This document shows, piece by piece, positions 7,264 through 16,244 of a DNA stretch of 64,000 nucleotides. The stretch comes from UBA1046 sp012511325 (GTDB lineage Bacteria > Bacillota > Clostridia > Saccharofermentanales > DTU023): assembly GCA_050951925.1 (NCBI GenBank), contig JBMNJZ010000001.1, forward strand, positions 930,001 to 994,000. The letters are read 5' to 3'. The stretch's first letter is position 1. Each line of letters opens with the position of its first letter. Below the pieces are notes generated by a model. The model was not told the DNA's origin, made no database searches, and was given only the letters and a program-made list of their open reading frames with translations. A program made the translations under genes and the position numbers.

Positions 7264-9132
7264 ATGTCCCAACTTATACTGAAAGGCAAGAAGAAGAGTG
7301 ATCTTGCCGTAATCGCTCAGGTTGCAGGTCTTTTGACGGAAAAAGAGACCAAAAAGATGACCAAGCAGGAATTGCTTGACTATCTGCTGAGCGTGGAAGA
7401 GAAACTGACGGCGGACGGAGCAGCTCCGGAGTCCGGAGCAGGCCAAGAATCGAAGGCGGCTGCTAAAACTGCCGTAGAGTCCGGAGGCGCTAAGACCTCG
7501 TCCAAAGCAGCAAAAACCACTGCCGAGTCTATGGTTGCAAAGGACACCACGGAGGAATCCGCTGAAGCTGCCACTGAGAAGCCGCCTGAAACGGAGGCGG
7601 CTATTACCGCAACTAAGAGACAAAGAGCCGGTTTGACGACTCGGAAAACTACAGCCCGCAAGACTGCCGGCAGCAGTCAACGCAGAAGTACTGCACTAGC
7701 GCCGGCAAGCGGCGCCGCCAAGGCCAAGCCTAAAATCAGGCGCACCCGTGTCAGCTCTGCAGATGATCAGTCTGCTGACGAAGGCGCCAAGTCGGTAGCA
7801 CTTGAGCCTGTGGCGAGGCAGGCCGAGACCAGGCTAACTGTAACGGATCACAATAGTACCGCTGCCCCGGATAAGCTGAAAGCAGACGCCGCTGACTCAA
7901 ATGAAGAATCCGAGCAGGAGAAAGATAGCACCAGGGCTGTTGCGGAAGTGGAAGAGAAAGCGGCTGAAATCGTAGGCGGAGTGCTGGAGATCATGCAGGA
8001 CAACTACGGTTTCCTGAGAAGAGAAAATTATCTGCAGGGCATTAATGATATCTATGTTCCTCCTCAGTATATACGCAGATTCGGACTGCGCACCGGTGAT
8101 TATGTTGTCGGACCCTGCCGGCATCAACGCGATAATGACCGTTATCAAGCTCTCTATTATGTCAAGGAGGTCAACGGTCTGCCGCCGGATAAGATGATCC
8201 GCAGACCGCATTTTGACCGCCTGACCCCAATTTATCCCAATGAAAGATTTGTCCTGGAAACAAACCGGCAGGAACTCTCCACCAGAATTATTGATCTGGT
8301 TGCTCCCATCGGCAAAGGTCAACGCGGCATGATCGTATCGCCGCCCAAAGCCGGTAAAACAATTCTGCTTCAGAAGATCGCTAAGGCGATCTCTGCCAAT
8401 AGCCCTTCGACCAAGTTGATCGTATTGCTGATTGACGAAAGACCGGAAGAAGTTACAGATATGCAGCGCTCGATTGACGGCGAGGTTGTGTACTCGACTT
8501 TCGACAAAACGCCGGAAAATCATGTGCGGGTGACCGAACTGGTTTTGGAGCGGGCGATGCGCCTGGTCGAGCTAAAGCAGGATGTAGTTATTCTTTTGGA
8601 CAGCATTACGCGGATGGGCCGCGCTTACAATCTGACCATCACACCTACCGGCAGAACACTGTCAGGTGGTCTTGATCCGGGTGCTCTCTACGGACCGAAA
8701 CGCTTCTTCGGAGCCGCCCGGAATATTGAGAACGGCGGCAGCCTGACTATCATTGCCACGGCACTGATTGAAACCGGCTCGCGCATGGATGAGGTCATAT
8801 TTGAAGAATTCAAAGGAACAGGCAATATGGAAGTATTGCTTGACCGCAAACTGTCTGAGAAACGCATTTTCCCGGCGATTGACATTACGCGTTCCAGCAC
8901 CAGAAGAGAAGAGCTGTTGCTGTCGCCCAAAGAGCTCGATGCGGTTTGGGGTATACGCAAGGCCTTCGGTTCGCTTGATACGGCGGCGGTGACGGAAACG
9001 ATAATCAGTCTGCTTCTCAAGACCAGGAACAATGATCAATTCATTTCCTCCATTAATATCAGCTTTGACGATAAATCACTATTTGACGCCATGCGCGGCA
9101 ATTTGAAAACAAACTCTAATAACGGGAAATAA
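7264..9132 (+). CDS. rho: Transcription termination factor Rho with a long N-terminal insert
   Basis: A hexameric RNA helicase that ends transcription. The N-terminal Rho helical domain is about residues 1-47. The cold-shock-like RNA-binding domain begins near G239 (GVLEIMQDNYGFLR). The ATPase core has Walker A at P360-T366 (PPKAGKT), LIDERPEEVTDM and DSITRMGRAYN. At 622 residues it is about 200 longer than E. coli Rho. The excess is a low-complexity Ala/Lys/Glu/Thr segment (about 50-230), with a basic middle and an acidic end. Such inserts occur in Rho of Actinobacteria and some Clostridia, where they add RNA affinity or drive assembly. It has its own promoter and is one base upstream of purF. 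Confidence 0.96.
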   Translation: MSQLILKGKKKSDLAVIAQVAGLLTEKETKKMTKQELLDYLLSVEEKLTADGAAPESGAGQESKAAAKTAVESGGAKTSSKAAKTTAESMVAKDTTEESAEAATEKPPETEAAITATKRQRAGLTTRKTTARKTAGSSQRRSTALAPASGAAKAKPKIRRTRVSSADDQSADEGAKSVALEPVARQAETRLTVTDHNSTAAPDKLKADAADSNEESEQEKDSTRAVAEVEEKAAEIVGGVLEIMQDNYGFLRRENYLQGINDIYVPPQYIRRFGLRTGDYVVGPCRHQRDNDRYQALYYVKEVNGLPPDKMIRRPHFDRLTPIYPNERFVLETNRQELSTRIIDLVAPIGKGQRGMIVSPPKAGKTILLQKIAKAISANSPSTKLIVLLIDERPEEVTDMQRSIDGEVVYSTFDKTPENHVRVTELVLERAMRLVELKQDVVILLDSITRMGRAYNLTITPTGRTLSGGLDPGALYGPKRFFGAARNIENGGSLTIIATALIETGSRMDEVIFEEFKGTGNMEVLLDRKLSEKRIFPAIDITRSSTRREELLLSPKELDAVWGIRKAFGSLDTAAVTETIISLLLKTRNNDQFISSINISFDDKSLFDAMRGNLKTNSNNGK

Positions 9133-9133
9133 G

Positions 9134-10540
9134 ATGACGAAAAAGGGACAGTTCGGCAGCTCTTTGAATGAAGAATGCGGGATTTTTGCTTTACATAAAG
9201 TAGTAGATGCAGGGGTTTTAGCCTATTATGGTCTGCACAGTCTGCAACATAGAGGGCAGGAAGCCTGCGGTATTGCCACCAGCGATGATAGCAGGATCCT
9301 GACTCGCAAAGGCAAAGGCCTGGTCACTGATGTCTTTGACAAAGCCAGATTGGATGAGATCAGTGATAATGCCGTTCATGCCTTGGGACATGTCCTGTAC
9401 AACAACTACGGCAGCAATATTCAAGAGAATATACAACCTATTATGGTTCGCTCGCATCAGGGCGCCTTTGCCGTGGCGCATAACGGCGAGATTGTCAACG
9501 CCGGACAACTGCGCTACGAGCTGGAGCAAGAAGGCAGTATTTTCCAGGGCACTTCGGACACCGAGGTTGTGGCCCATCTGATCCAGCGCGCCAAAGGCTC
9601 AATGGCTGAGAAGATCCTTGCCGCCTGCAAGCAGATGCAGGGCGCCTACAGTATGGTGATCATGACTAAGAATACTATGTATGCCGTGCGTGATCCCCTG
9701 GGGCTGAGGCCGCTCTGTCTGGCGAGGCTTAACGGCGGCTATGCTATAAGTTCGGAAAGCTGCGCTTTCACGATCGTCAATGCTGATTTTGTCCGCGATA
9801 TCCGTCCCGGCGAACTTTTGAAAATGGGCAAGGAGCAGTTTGAGTCTCTGCAATTTGCGCCGGAACGCGCTCCTTCGATTTGTGCCATGGAATATATCTA
9901 TTTTTCCCGTCCTGATTCCGATATCGATGGTATCAATGTTCACGCCTCGCGCAAGGCTTGCGGCCGCGAACTGGCTCGCCAGGACAATGTGCAAGCGGAT
10001 ATCGTCGTAGGGGTTCCGGATTCTTCGCTGTCAGCTTCACAGGGCTATGCCGAGGAGAGCGGTCTGCCTAATGAGATGGGATTGATCAAAAATCGCTATA
10101 TCGGACGCACCTTTATCCGTCCCCGACAATCTGACCGCGACCGCGGAGTCAAAATGAAATTGTCTGCTGTCCGCAGTATTGTGTCCGGTAAAAGCGTGGT
10201 TCTGGTCGATGATTCAATTGTGCGCGGTACAACCTGTAAGCGGATTGTCAGCCATTTATTTTCTGCCGGCGCCAGGGAAGTTCATGTGCGTATTGCTTCC
10301 GCGCCGCTCTGCAATCCCTGCTTCTACGGGATCGATCTGCATAGCAAGGATGAACTGATCGCCTCAAGACTTAGTGTAGAAGAAATATGCGCATATATCG
10401 GCGCAACCAGTTTGCGCTATCTGCCGCTGGAGACCATGTACAAGATCATGGGCCAATCTATCTGCTCCGCCTGTTTCACCGGCAATTATCCGATTCCGAT
10501 CCCGGAGAAAAATCCCCTTTACGATTTTGATAGAGTGTAG
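9134..10540 (+). CDS. purF: Amidophosphoribosyltransferase, iron-sulfur type
   Basis: It catalyses the first committed step of purine synthesis, PRPP plus glutamine to 5-phosphoribosylamine. The 468-residue protein has a 14-residue propeptide before the N-terminal nucleophile C15 (EECGIFALHK). It also has the glutaminase motif HRGQEACGIAT and the PRPP-binding motif VVLVDDSIVRGTT. Cysteines in CAMEYIYF, LCNPCF and SICSACF fit the ligands of the structural [4Fe-4S] cluster in the Bacillus-type enzyme. It starts one base after the rho stop, so the two are almost certainly cotranscribed. No other pur gene is nearby, which is unusual. Confidence 0.95.
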   Translation: MTKKGQFGSSLNEECGIFALHKVVDAGVLAYYGLHSLQHRGQEACGIATSDDSRILTRKGKGLVTDVFDKARLDEISDNAVHALGHVLYNNYGSNIQENIQPIMVRSHQGAFAVAHNGEIVNAGQLRYELEQEGSIFQGTSDTEVVAHLIQRAKGSMAEKILAACKQMQGAYSMVIMTKNTMYAVRDPLGLRPLCLARLNGGYAISSESCAFTIVNADFVRDIRPGELLKMGKEQFESLQFAPERAPSICAMEYIYFSRPDSDIDGINVHASRKACGRELARQDNVQADIVVGVPDSSLSASQGYAEESGLPNEMGLIKNRYIGRTFIRPRQSDRDRGVKMKLSAVRSIVSGKSVVLVDDSIVRGTTCKRIVSHLFSAGAREVHVRIASAPLCNPCFYGIDLHSKDELIASRLSVEEICAYIGATSLRYLPLETMYKIMGQSICSACFTGNYPIPIPEKNPLYDFDRV

Positions 10541-10566
10541 GGATCAGGGGTGAGCGGCGACAAATT

Positions 10567-11985
10567 ATGCTATTAAAAAACAAAAATTATCCTTTAGACG
10601 ACGTCTTTGTCAAAAGAGTATCCTATATTGCAATCCCCATGATGCTGCAGCAACTGATTACCAATTCTGTCAACCTGGTTGACAATATCATGGTCGGGCA
10701 GCTCGGCAGCTATGCCATCGGCGGTGTGGCCGCAGCCAACCGTTTCTTTATGCTGGGTCTGGCGGCGATTATGGGCGTCAGCAATGGCGCCGCTGTCTAT
10801 CTGGCTCAATTCTATGGCGGTAAACAGTATAGGCGGGTGCAGGAATCTTTCCGCCTCTCAATCGTAGCGGTTATGCTGCTTATTTTGCCTTTAGTATTCT
10901 TTTCGATTCTATTCCCGGATCTGATTATACGTTTCTTTAACAAGGATCCGGGACTGCTCGCGCCCGGCAGGGAGTATCTGCCGATTGTCGGCGTGGCCCT
11001 GATCCCGCAGTGTTTAAGTTTTTCTATGCAAAGCGCGATGCGCGCCTTGGGCGACACCAGAAGACCTTTGCAGATTTCGATCGCAACCGTGTTGACCAAT
11101 GTTTTTTTCAATTATGTTTTGATCTTCGGCCATTTTGGCTTTCCGCGGCTGGGTGTTACAGGAGCGGCGCTCGGCACCTTGATTGCCCGTCTTGTAGAAC
11201 TAATCTGCTCGATCTTGCTGATCTGTAATGTCAAATATTGTTTTGCTACCAAAGTCAAGGATTTGTTCAAAATCCCCCGCATTCTGATTAGAGAAGTTGT
11301 TAAACGTAGTCTGCCTTTGACCATCAATGAACTGCTCTATGGCAGCGCGATGGCAATGTTGTTCAAGCTCTACGCTACCCGCGGCACCGATGTGATGGCG
11401 GCAATGACGATCCTCGGCACCAATTCTGATCTATTCTTCATTATTTTCAGCGGCATGACAGCCGCCACCTTTGTACTTGTCTCTCAGCCTCTGGGCGCCA
11501 ATGAACTGGAGGAAGCCCGCGCCAACGGCTATTGCATGATAAAGTTCAGCTCTCTGATTTCGCTGTTCTTTGCCGGTCTGATGTTTTTGTCTTCCTTCGT
11601 GATCCCCGAGTTCTACCGTGTTGCGCCCGAGATTAAAAGCATGGCTGCTATCCTTGTCAGAATTTCTGCCGCTTTTTTCCTAATCTATACGGTAAATGTG
11701 CAATGTTTTTATACTATGCGCTCAGGCGGGGATACCAAGCGCAGCATGATCATGGATTCAGGCTATTTCTGGCTGGTCAATATTCCTGCGGTTGCCATGG
11801 CTGCCTATCTGACAGACTGGTCCATCTATGCAGTTTTTCTCGTTGGCCAATTTGTGGATGTAATCAAGATGTTCCTGGCGCTGTATCTGGTTCAGAAAGA
11901 GGGCTGGGTCAAGAATGTGACCGTGGCGGTAGATGTCTCAGACTTGGAAGAGGAGCTGGCGGAAAAAAGCAAACGACGGCTTTGA
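10567..11985 (+). CDS. MATE family multidrug/cation antiporter
   Basis: The 472-residue protein has about twelve membrane segments in two homologous halves, beginning with VSYIAIPMMLQQLITNSVNLVDNIMVGQLG, a signature of the MATE superfamily (DinF/NorM side). These carriers export drugs or metabolites in exchange for Na+ or H+. The C-terminus carries a short charged tail. It lies 26 bases after purF on the same strand and could be read from the rho promoter. The substrate cannot be predicted. Confidence 0.9.
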   Translation: MLLKNKNYPLDDVFVKRVSYIAIPMMLQQLITNSVNLVDNIMVGQLGSYAIGGVAAANRFFMLGLAAIMGVSNGAAVYLAQFYGGKQYRRVQESFRLSIVAVMLLILPLVFFSILFPDLIIRFFNKDPGLLAPGREYLPIVGVALIPQCLSFSMQSAMRALGDTRRPLQISIATVLTNVFFNYVLIFGHFGFPRLGVTGAALGTLIARLVELICSILLICNVKYCFATKVKDLFKIPRILIREVVKRSLPLTINELLYGSAMAMLFKLYATRGTDVMAAMTILGTNSDLFFIIFSGMTAATFVLVSQPLGANELEEARANGYCMIKFSSLISLFFAGLMFLSSFVIPEFYRVAPEIKSMAAILVRISAAFFLIYTVNVQCFYTMRSGGDTKRSMIMDSGYFWLVNIPAVAMAAYLTDWSIYAVFLVGQFVDVIKMFLALYLVQKEGWVKNVTVAVDVSDLEEELAEKSKRRL

Positions 11986-12007
11986 TATTATTGCAAAACC
12001 GTCGTTT
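11971..12007. terminator. Hairpin at the end of the MATE gene, weak terminator
   Basis: AAACGACGG (11971-11979) and CCGTCGTTT (11999-12007) form a perfect 9-base-pair stem with a 19-base loop, overlapping the end of the MATE gene. There is no T-run beyond the stem. A second small hairpin, TAGCCG/CGGCTA, sits at 12035-12054 between the convergent genes. It may act on both strands. Confidence 0.4.
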
Positions 12008-12077
12008 AACATGTCTGTCTCGTTAGTTTTAGCCTAGCCGCTCCGAAACGGCTATAGGGCTATGTTCACAGGACAGG

Positions 12078-12899
12078 TCATTGGATATCTTCTTTATCAA
12101 TCTTGCATAAAATTGAGTCAAAGACTTCGGCACCGGGTGAAACTTCACTGTTTTTTACTGCTTCAATCGTTTGCTTTTTGCTCACAGAAGCAGTTTTCGT
12201 AACAACAGAGCCTGTCGCCGTTTGCATAGCCGGAACCAGTTTGGTGCGAAGGGCAAATACAATGCCGGTTCCGAGCAAAAGCACTATCGGTATCAGCAAC
12301 CATGACAGGTTAGCGTTTTTGTCCTTGGCTCCGGCCTCATCCCGCACGGGACCCCCGCTTTTGAATACCACAACCTTGTCTCCATAAAGCTTCTCGAACT
12401 TTTTCGTATACTCGGCAAAAATACTTTTATCCAACTCTATGCAAACACGAGGTTCTTTCCCGCTGTCGCCAAAGCCCGGAGGTCCGTCACCTACTCCTCC
12501 CCAACCAACTCCGAGAGCATAAAAGAGTTTATTTTTCCCCAAATAGTCGGAGGAGATCTCTGCAGCAATCGCCATTAACTCATTGTATGAATATTTCGCA
12601 CTGCCAAAGGAAAGGCCGGCATCGTTTATCAGCATACTGCGGATTTGATTCTCCGCCGTACCGTCATCTCCTACAAGAAGAACGGTGAGATTGTTTTCAC
12701 TGCCGTCCGTGCTGAAAACAAATCCAACATTGTCAGGATACCCGTTTGTTTCCCAATGTTCATACAGAGCTACGATGTTTTTATATTTATCACTATCAGG
12801 AGACAAAGATTTGTTGTTGTCCGAATTAGCGGCCAGCGCCGTCACGGACAAAGCTAAAATGCACGTGAGCGCTATTAAAAAAGCTATTAATTTTTTCAT
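12078..12899 (-). CDS. Single-pass membrane protein coupled to an ECF sigma factor
   Basis: Unrecognised 273-residue protein. ATG 12899 is chosen because GGAGG precedes it by 6 bases and because it shares an ATGA overlap with the sigma gene; a longer in-frame start would lie inside that gene. Residues 1-24 are a signal peptide (MKKLIAFLIALTCILALSVT). An extracytoplasmic region of about 170 residues contains YALGVGWGGVGDGPPGFGD. A single membrane segment follows (LLIPIVLLLGTGIVFAL), then a cytoplasmic tail of about 60 residues. The position suggests control or sensing for the sigma factor, but there is no zinc-type anti-sigma domain and the topology is reversed from the usual N-terminal cytoplasmic design. 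The tail could be the sigma-contacting part; that is inference. Confidence 0.7.
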   Translation of the reverse strand: MKKLIAFLIALTCILALSVTALAANSDNNKSLSPDSDKYKNIVALYEHWETNGYPDNVGFVFSTDGSENNLTVLLVGDDGTAENQIRSMLINDAGLSFGSAKYSYNELMAIAAEISSDYLGKNKLFYALGVGWGGVGDGPPGFGDSGKEPRVCIELDKSIFAEYTKKFEKLYGDKVVVFKSGGPVRDEAGAKDKNANLSWLLIPIVLLLGTGIVFALRTKLVPAMQTATGSVVTKTASVSKKQTIEAVKNSEVSPGAEVFDSILCKIDKEDIQ

Positions 12900-13417
12900 T
12901 TTACACCTCCGGATAAAATAGACCGTAATTGTGTAATCCCCTTCTGGTATCTCCAAAGGACTGTTCCCAACGGAATGCCCATCACATCGGAAATTTCCCG
13001 AAATTTCAGTCCGCCGTTAATGCGTAAAGACACGATTTGACATTCCTGCAAAGGCAGGGTCTTCATGGCGTGGTCAATATCCATTTTGGCTGAAAAGTCG
13101 TCCGGCGGAAGATACACAATGTTCTCAATACTATCCCAATCAACATACTGTGGCAGTTTTCTCACGTTATCAATTGCCAGATTGCGCGCCATCTGGAATA
13201 AATATGCGCGAGGCTTCCTGATGGGGGGCTTAGGCGGCGACTGATACAATTTGAGAAAAACTTCCTGTAATATGTCCTCTGATAACGACCTATCCTGCGT
13301 AATGCGCAGGATAATCGTATACATCGGCGTTTTTAGATGGTTGTAGATTTCTTCAAATGCTATCTTATCGCCACTATGTAAAGCTATTAGTTTGTCTCTC
13401 AAGCTTTCATTATCCAT
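12896..13417 (-). CDS. ECF-type RNA polymerase sigma factor
   Basis: The 173-residue protein has only regions sigma-2 and sigma-4. Sigma-2 shows DRSLSEDILQEVFLKLY and ARNLAIDNVRK. Sigma-4 has the helix-turn-helix FREISDVMGIPLGTVLWRYQKG. ATG 13417 follows AGGGGG at 8 bases. Its stop overlaps the start of the membrane protein by four bases, so the two are translationally coupled. Upstream on the minus strand there is a CGTC element (13443-13446), the usual -10 core of ECF promoters, but without a convincing -35, so autoregulation is only a possibility. Confidence 0.92.
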   Translation of the reverse strand: MDNESLRDKLIALHSGDKIAFEEIYNHLKTPMYTIILRITQDRSLSEDILQEVFLKLYQSPPKPPIRKPRAYLFQMARNLAIDNVRKLPQYVDWDSIENIVYLPPDDFSAKMDIDHAMKTLPLQECQIVSLRINGGLKFREISDVMGIPLGTVLWRYQKGITQLRSILSGGVK

Positions 13418-13599
13418 GCTTTATCCCCCTTTCACTCACTATGACGAAATTGGGATATATTTTTATTGGCAGGGCTTAATTTATTTTTAATTTTTCTGCT
13501 TTCATAAGCTGGCTTTTTAGCATCCTTTGCCATCCTGTGACATAGAGGATGAAATTATGTGCCTTATAAGGAGCTATTTGGGTAAAGAATTACTGTAAA

Positions 13600-15096
13600 C
13601 TATATTCTCTCGGTTATTTCATTCAGGCGTCTGAACCAGTCAATGTCAATCCGGTCCAATTGCGCGTCTGTCATCCTTACCAACCAGTTATTGTCCGTGC
13701 AGCCGGGTGTATTGATTCTGTATTGGGAGCTCAGCCCCAGCAGATCCTGAACCGGACAGATTACCAGTCCGGCCTGGCTTTGCCATAATGTTCGCAGGAT
13801 AATTCGCAAATTATTCCTAACTGTCTTGGAGGATGATCCCTCTCTTAGACCGAAATAATCTCTGACCAATTCCCATTCACGCTTTTTGAGACTGTGCAGC
13901 CAGCCCATCAGTGTATTATTGTCATGCGTGCCCGTGAAAGCGGCAATCTGTTGTGGATAATTGTGCGGCCGATCCCGGGAGATGGAGTCGGGGTCAAAAG
14001 CAAACTGCAGTACCTTCATGCCGGGCAGACCGGTAGCTGCGAGAAGATTGCGCACATCCGCTGTAATCTCGCCCAAATCTTCGGCTAAGAGACAGGCAGC
14101 GGGGAAAGCACGCAGCAGAGGCTCAAACAGCTTAAGTCCCGGGCCTTTTTCCCATCGCCCTTCCGCAGCGGTTTTGGCTCCGGCGGGTACGGCCCAGTAT
14201 GATTCAAAGCCGCGAAAATGGTCAAGCCTGACGGCATCATACAGATATAAGGCGGCAGACAGGATTTCATGCCAGTAACGGTAATTATCCTGAGCCATCT
14301 TATCCCAATCGTATAATGGATTATTCCAAAGCTGTCCCGTAGTCGAAAAATAATCAGGCGGTACACCTGAGACTCTAATTACGGCTTTGCTTTGATCCAG
14401 CTCGAATAAATCAGGTCTGCTCCAGACTTCAACACTGTCAGTTGCGGGATAGAAGGGAAGATCGCCGATAATTTTTATTCCTGATTGGTTGATTTTGGTT
14501 TTGCTGTTTTGCCATTGTCGCTGAAAAGCAAATTGCAGAAAGCAGTAATAATGATATGTATCCCGATGTTCGGAGATGAAAGCGCTAACCGCATCATCTT
14601 CTGCCATTTTCAGGGGTTCCGGCCATTCCCACCAGGGTCTGAAATCGTGATGCTGTTTCAAAGTCAAAAAATTTGCGTAGGGAATCAGCCAGTGCTGTTG
14701 CTGATTGATAAATTCCGTCAGCTCAGATCCGGTAGTTTTATCCAGACGCGAAAAGGCCAGGCGCAGCAGGGCTGATCTGGTTCGCCAAAGCCAGCCGTAA
14801 TCAATTCTGTTCGCTTTACCGGCATATCGCGCGGTGTCCAGCTCTTTTTTTGTCAGCAGTCCCTCAGCTGCCAGCTGATCGAGATCAATAAGATTGGGAT
14901 TGCCGGCGAATGCCGAGAAAGCTTGGTACGGCGAATTGCCTGCTCCGGTATGTCCGCAGGGCAATACCTGCCAGTATCTGAAACCGGCGGCAACCAATTT
15001 TTCTGCGAACTTGCCGGTCTCAGCGCCGATGCTCCCGATACCATACGGACCCGGGAGAGAAAAAACAGGCAGCAATACACCACTTGAACGATCCAT
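13600..15096 (-). CDS. malQ: 4-alpha-glucanotransferase (amylomaltase), GH77
   Basis: It disproportionates maltodextrins in glycogen or maltose metabolism in the cytoplasm. The 498-residue protein has GH77 motifs in order: GIGSIGAE at the N-terminus, WQVLPCGHTGAGNSPYQAF, the nucleophile region AVRLDHFRG, the acid/base region LLAEDLGEI, and GTHDNNTLMGW. ATG 15096 is preferred over GTG 15102, because GAGGTG lies just upstream of the ATG and overlaps the GTG. It stands alone, with no glycogen phosphorylase or glycogen synthase genes in view. The spacing to the sigma gene (182 bases) suggests a separate unit. Confidence 0.95.
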   Translation of the reverse strand: MDRSSGVLLPVFSLPGPYGIGSIGAETGKFAEKLVAAGFRYWQVLPCGHTGAGNSPYQAFSAFAGNPNLIDLDQLAAEGLLTKKELDTARYAGKANRIDYGWLWRTRSALLRLAFSRLDKTTGSELTEFINQQQHWLIPYANFLTLKQHHDFRPWWEWPEPLKMAEDDAVSAFISEHRDTYHYYCFLQFAFQRQWQNSKTKINQSGIKIIGDLPFYPATDSVEVWSRPDLFELDQSKAVIRVSGVPPDYFSTTGQLWNNPLYDWDKMAQDNYRYWHEILSAALYLYDAVRLDHFRGFESYWAVPAGAKTAAEGRWEKGPGLKLFEPLLRAFPAACLLAEDLGEITADVRNLLAATGLPGMKVLQFAFDPDSISRDRPHNYPQQIAAFTGTHDNNTLMGWLHSLKKREWELVRDYFGLREGSSSKTVRNNLRIILRTLWQSQAGLVICPVQDLLGLSSQYRINTPGCTDNNWLVRMTDAQLDRIDIDWFRRLNEITERI

Positions 15097-15218
15097 TTGC
15101 ACCTCTGCTGAAGATAATCCTGTCAGTTATTCTATCAGGTCATATTAACAGGGTGAAGTTTCATTTGAAAAATGCTATTCTATAGTAATCACTTAAGTGT
15201 ACTGACAGGGAGAAAAAT

Positions 15219-16142
15219 ATGAATTCCAGACAACGTCCGCCGGCAAGACCAACAAGGCAGGCGCAAAAGAGAAAAGAGAATGTAGCATACTATACAGTTG
15301 TCGGTGTGTCGCTGGCGCTGATTGCCATTCTTGCTGTTATGCTGGTCCTAAAGCTTGGCCAAAAGAAACCGGCAGCTACTGAGACTGAAGCAGGAGAATC
15401 GCTGGACTTCACATTGGCAGAGGTTCTGCCCGATGATGACCTGTTGTCAACAGAATCCAGCCCGGAGATAGATACTGCGGTCGATCCGTTGCCTGCAGAA
15501 ACGACTGAAACTGATGTAGGGCCGGTAATTGTTACCAATCCCGGACAGGTGACGGTTGCGCCCGACGCTACTACAGCTAAGGAAGAACCGGCTAAAACCT
15601 CTGCGCAGAGCACAACAGTGGCTGATCCCGGTTCTAGCCAACCGCCCCCCGAGGATGTATTACAGCCGGTCAGCCTGCCGCTTGGCTTTGGCCGCATCAG
15701 CTCAGAGAATGAGATTTATGTCAATGACACGGCATCAAACGATATGTATACCGGTTCTTATTCCGGAACGATTGCCTATTCTCAGAAGAATATTGACAAA
15801 CTTACTCACAGCAGCAAAGTTAAAAACATTGTAGATCAGCTGGTTGCCCTCAGTTCCGAAAAAAATCTTGAGCTATATGGCGATCTGACAGGCAACACTT
15901 TGTCCCTGATCAGTGATAGTTATCCGCTAACTAATAATGGTACCTTCTCAGCTAAACTGGCACCCGTAAGCGGTGTAACAGAGATTAACAATGTGTCCCC
16001 TTTGATACAGGGCGCGAAGGCAACAGTCAGAGTGTATTATCTGGCAGAGCGGATGATCTACTATGTCTATGCCGAGTCTTTTCAAGCCGATGGGCAGACT
16101 ATTGCCTGGTTCGAGATTAGAGCTGAGCTATATCCGGACTAA
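15219..16142 (+). CDS. Membrane-anchored extracytoplasmic protein of unknown function
   Basis: The 307-residue protein has a short basic cytoplasmic N-terminus and one membrane segment at about 24-46 (VVGVSLALIAILAVMLVLKL). A flexible Thr/Pro/Ala/Glu-rich linker covers about 50-145. A compact globular C-terminal domain follows, containing LGFGRISSENEIYVNDTAS and ending WFEIRAELYPD. I recognise no family. The design resembles many clostridial surface proteins with a glycosylatable-looking stalk. GGGAGAA precedes ATG 15219. The gene is divergent from malQ, and the hairpin region after it may end its transcript. Confidence 0.7.
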   Translation: MNSRQRPPARPTRQAQKRKENVAYYTVVGVSLALIAILAVMLVLKLGQKKPAATETEAGESLDFTLAEVLPDDDLLSTESSPEIDTAVDPLPAETTETDVGPVIVTNPGQVTVAPDATTAKEEPAKTSAQSTTVADPGSSQPPPEDVLQPVSLPLGFGRISSENEIYVNDTASNDMYTGSYSGTIAYSQKNIDKLTHSSKVKNIVDQLVALSSEKNLELYGDLTGNTLSLISDSYPLTNNGTFSAKLAPVSGVTEINNVSPLIQGAKATVRVYYLAERMIYYVYAESFQADGQTIAWFEIRAELYPD

Positions 16143-16146
16143 GATT

Positions 16147-16225
16147 GGCGGATAGCTGTATTTGCTATCCGCCGGCATGCCGGCGAGGGGGAAAGTCGGC
16201 CTTGGCGGCGCCAAGATCCCCTCGC
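16147..16225. other. Cluster of three overlapping perfect hairpins
   Basis: Hairpin A is GGCGGATAGC (16147-16156), a 7-base loop, then its exact complement (16164-16173). Hairpin B is the 14-base perfect palindrome GCCGGCATGCCGGC (16171-16184), which shares three bases with A. Hairpin C has outer arms GCGAGGGG (16183-16190) and CCCCTCGC (16218-16225) enclosing CTTGGC-GGC-GCCAAG (16201-16215). There is no T-run after C. It may be a terminator of the preceding gene, a REP-like element or part of a small structured RNA. Confidence 0.5.
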
Positions 16226-16244
16226 TTATTAATACTGTTATAAG

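Noticed and set aside
12896..12956. Longer start for the sigma-linked membrane protein, adding 19 residues
   Set aside because: It would lie inside the sigma gene without a ribosome-binding site and would bury the signal peptide.
13443..13470. ECF-type autoregulatory promoter before the sigma gene
   Set aside because: A CGTC core is present, but no -35 element of a recognised type lies at the right distance; kept only as a remark.
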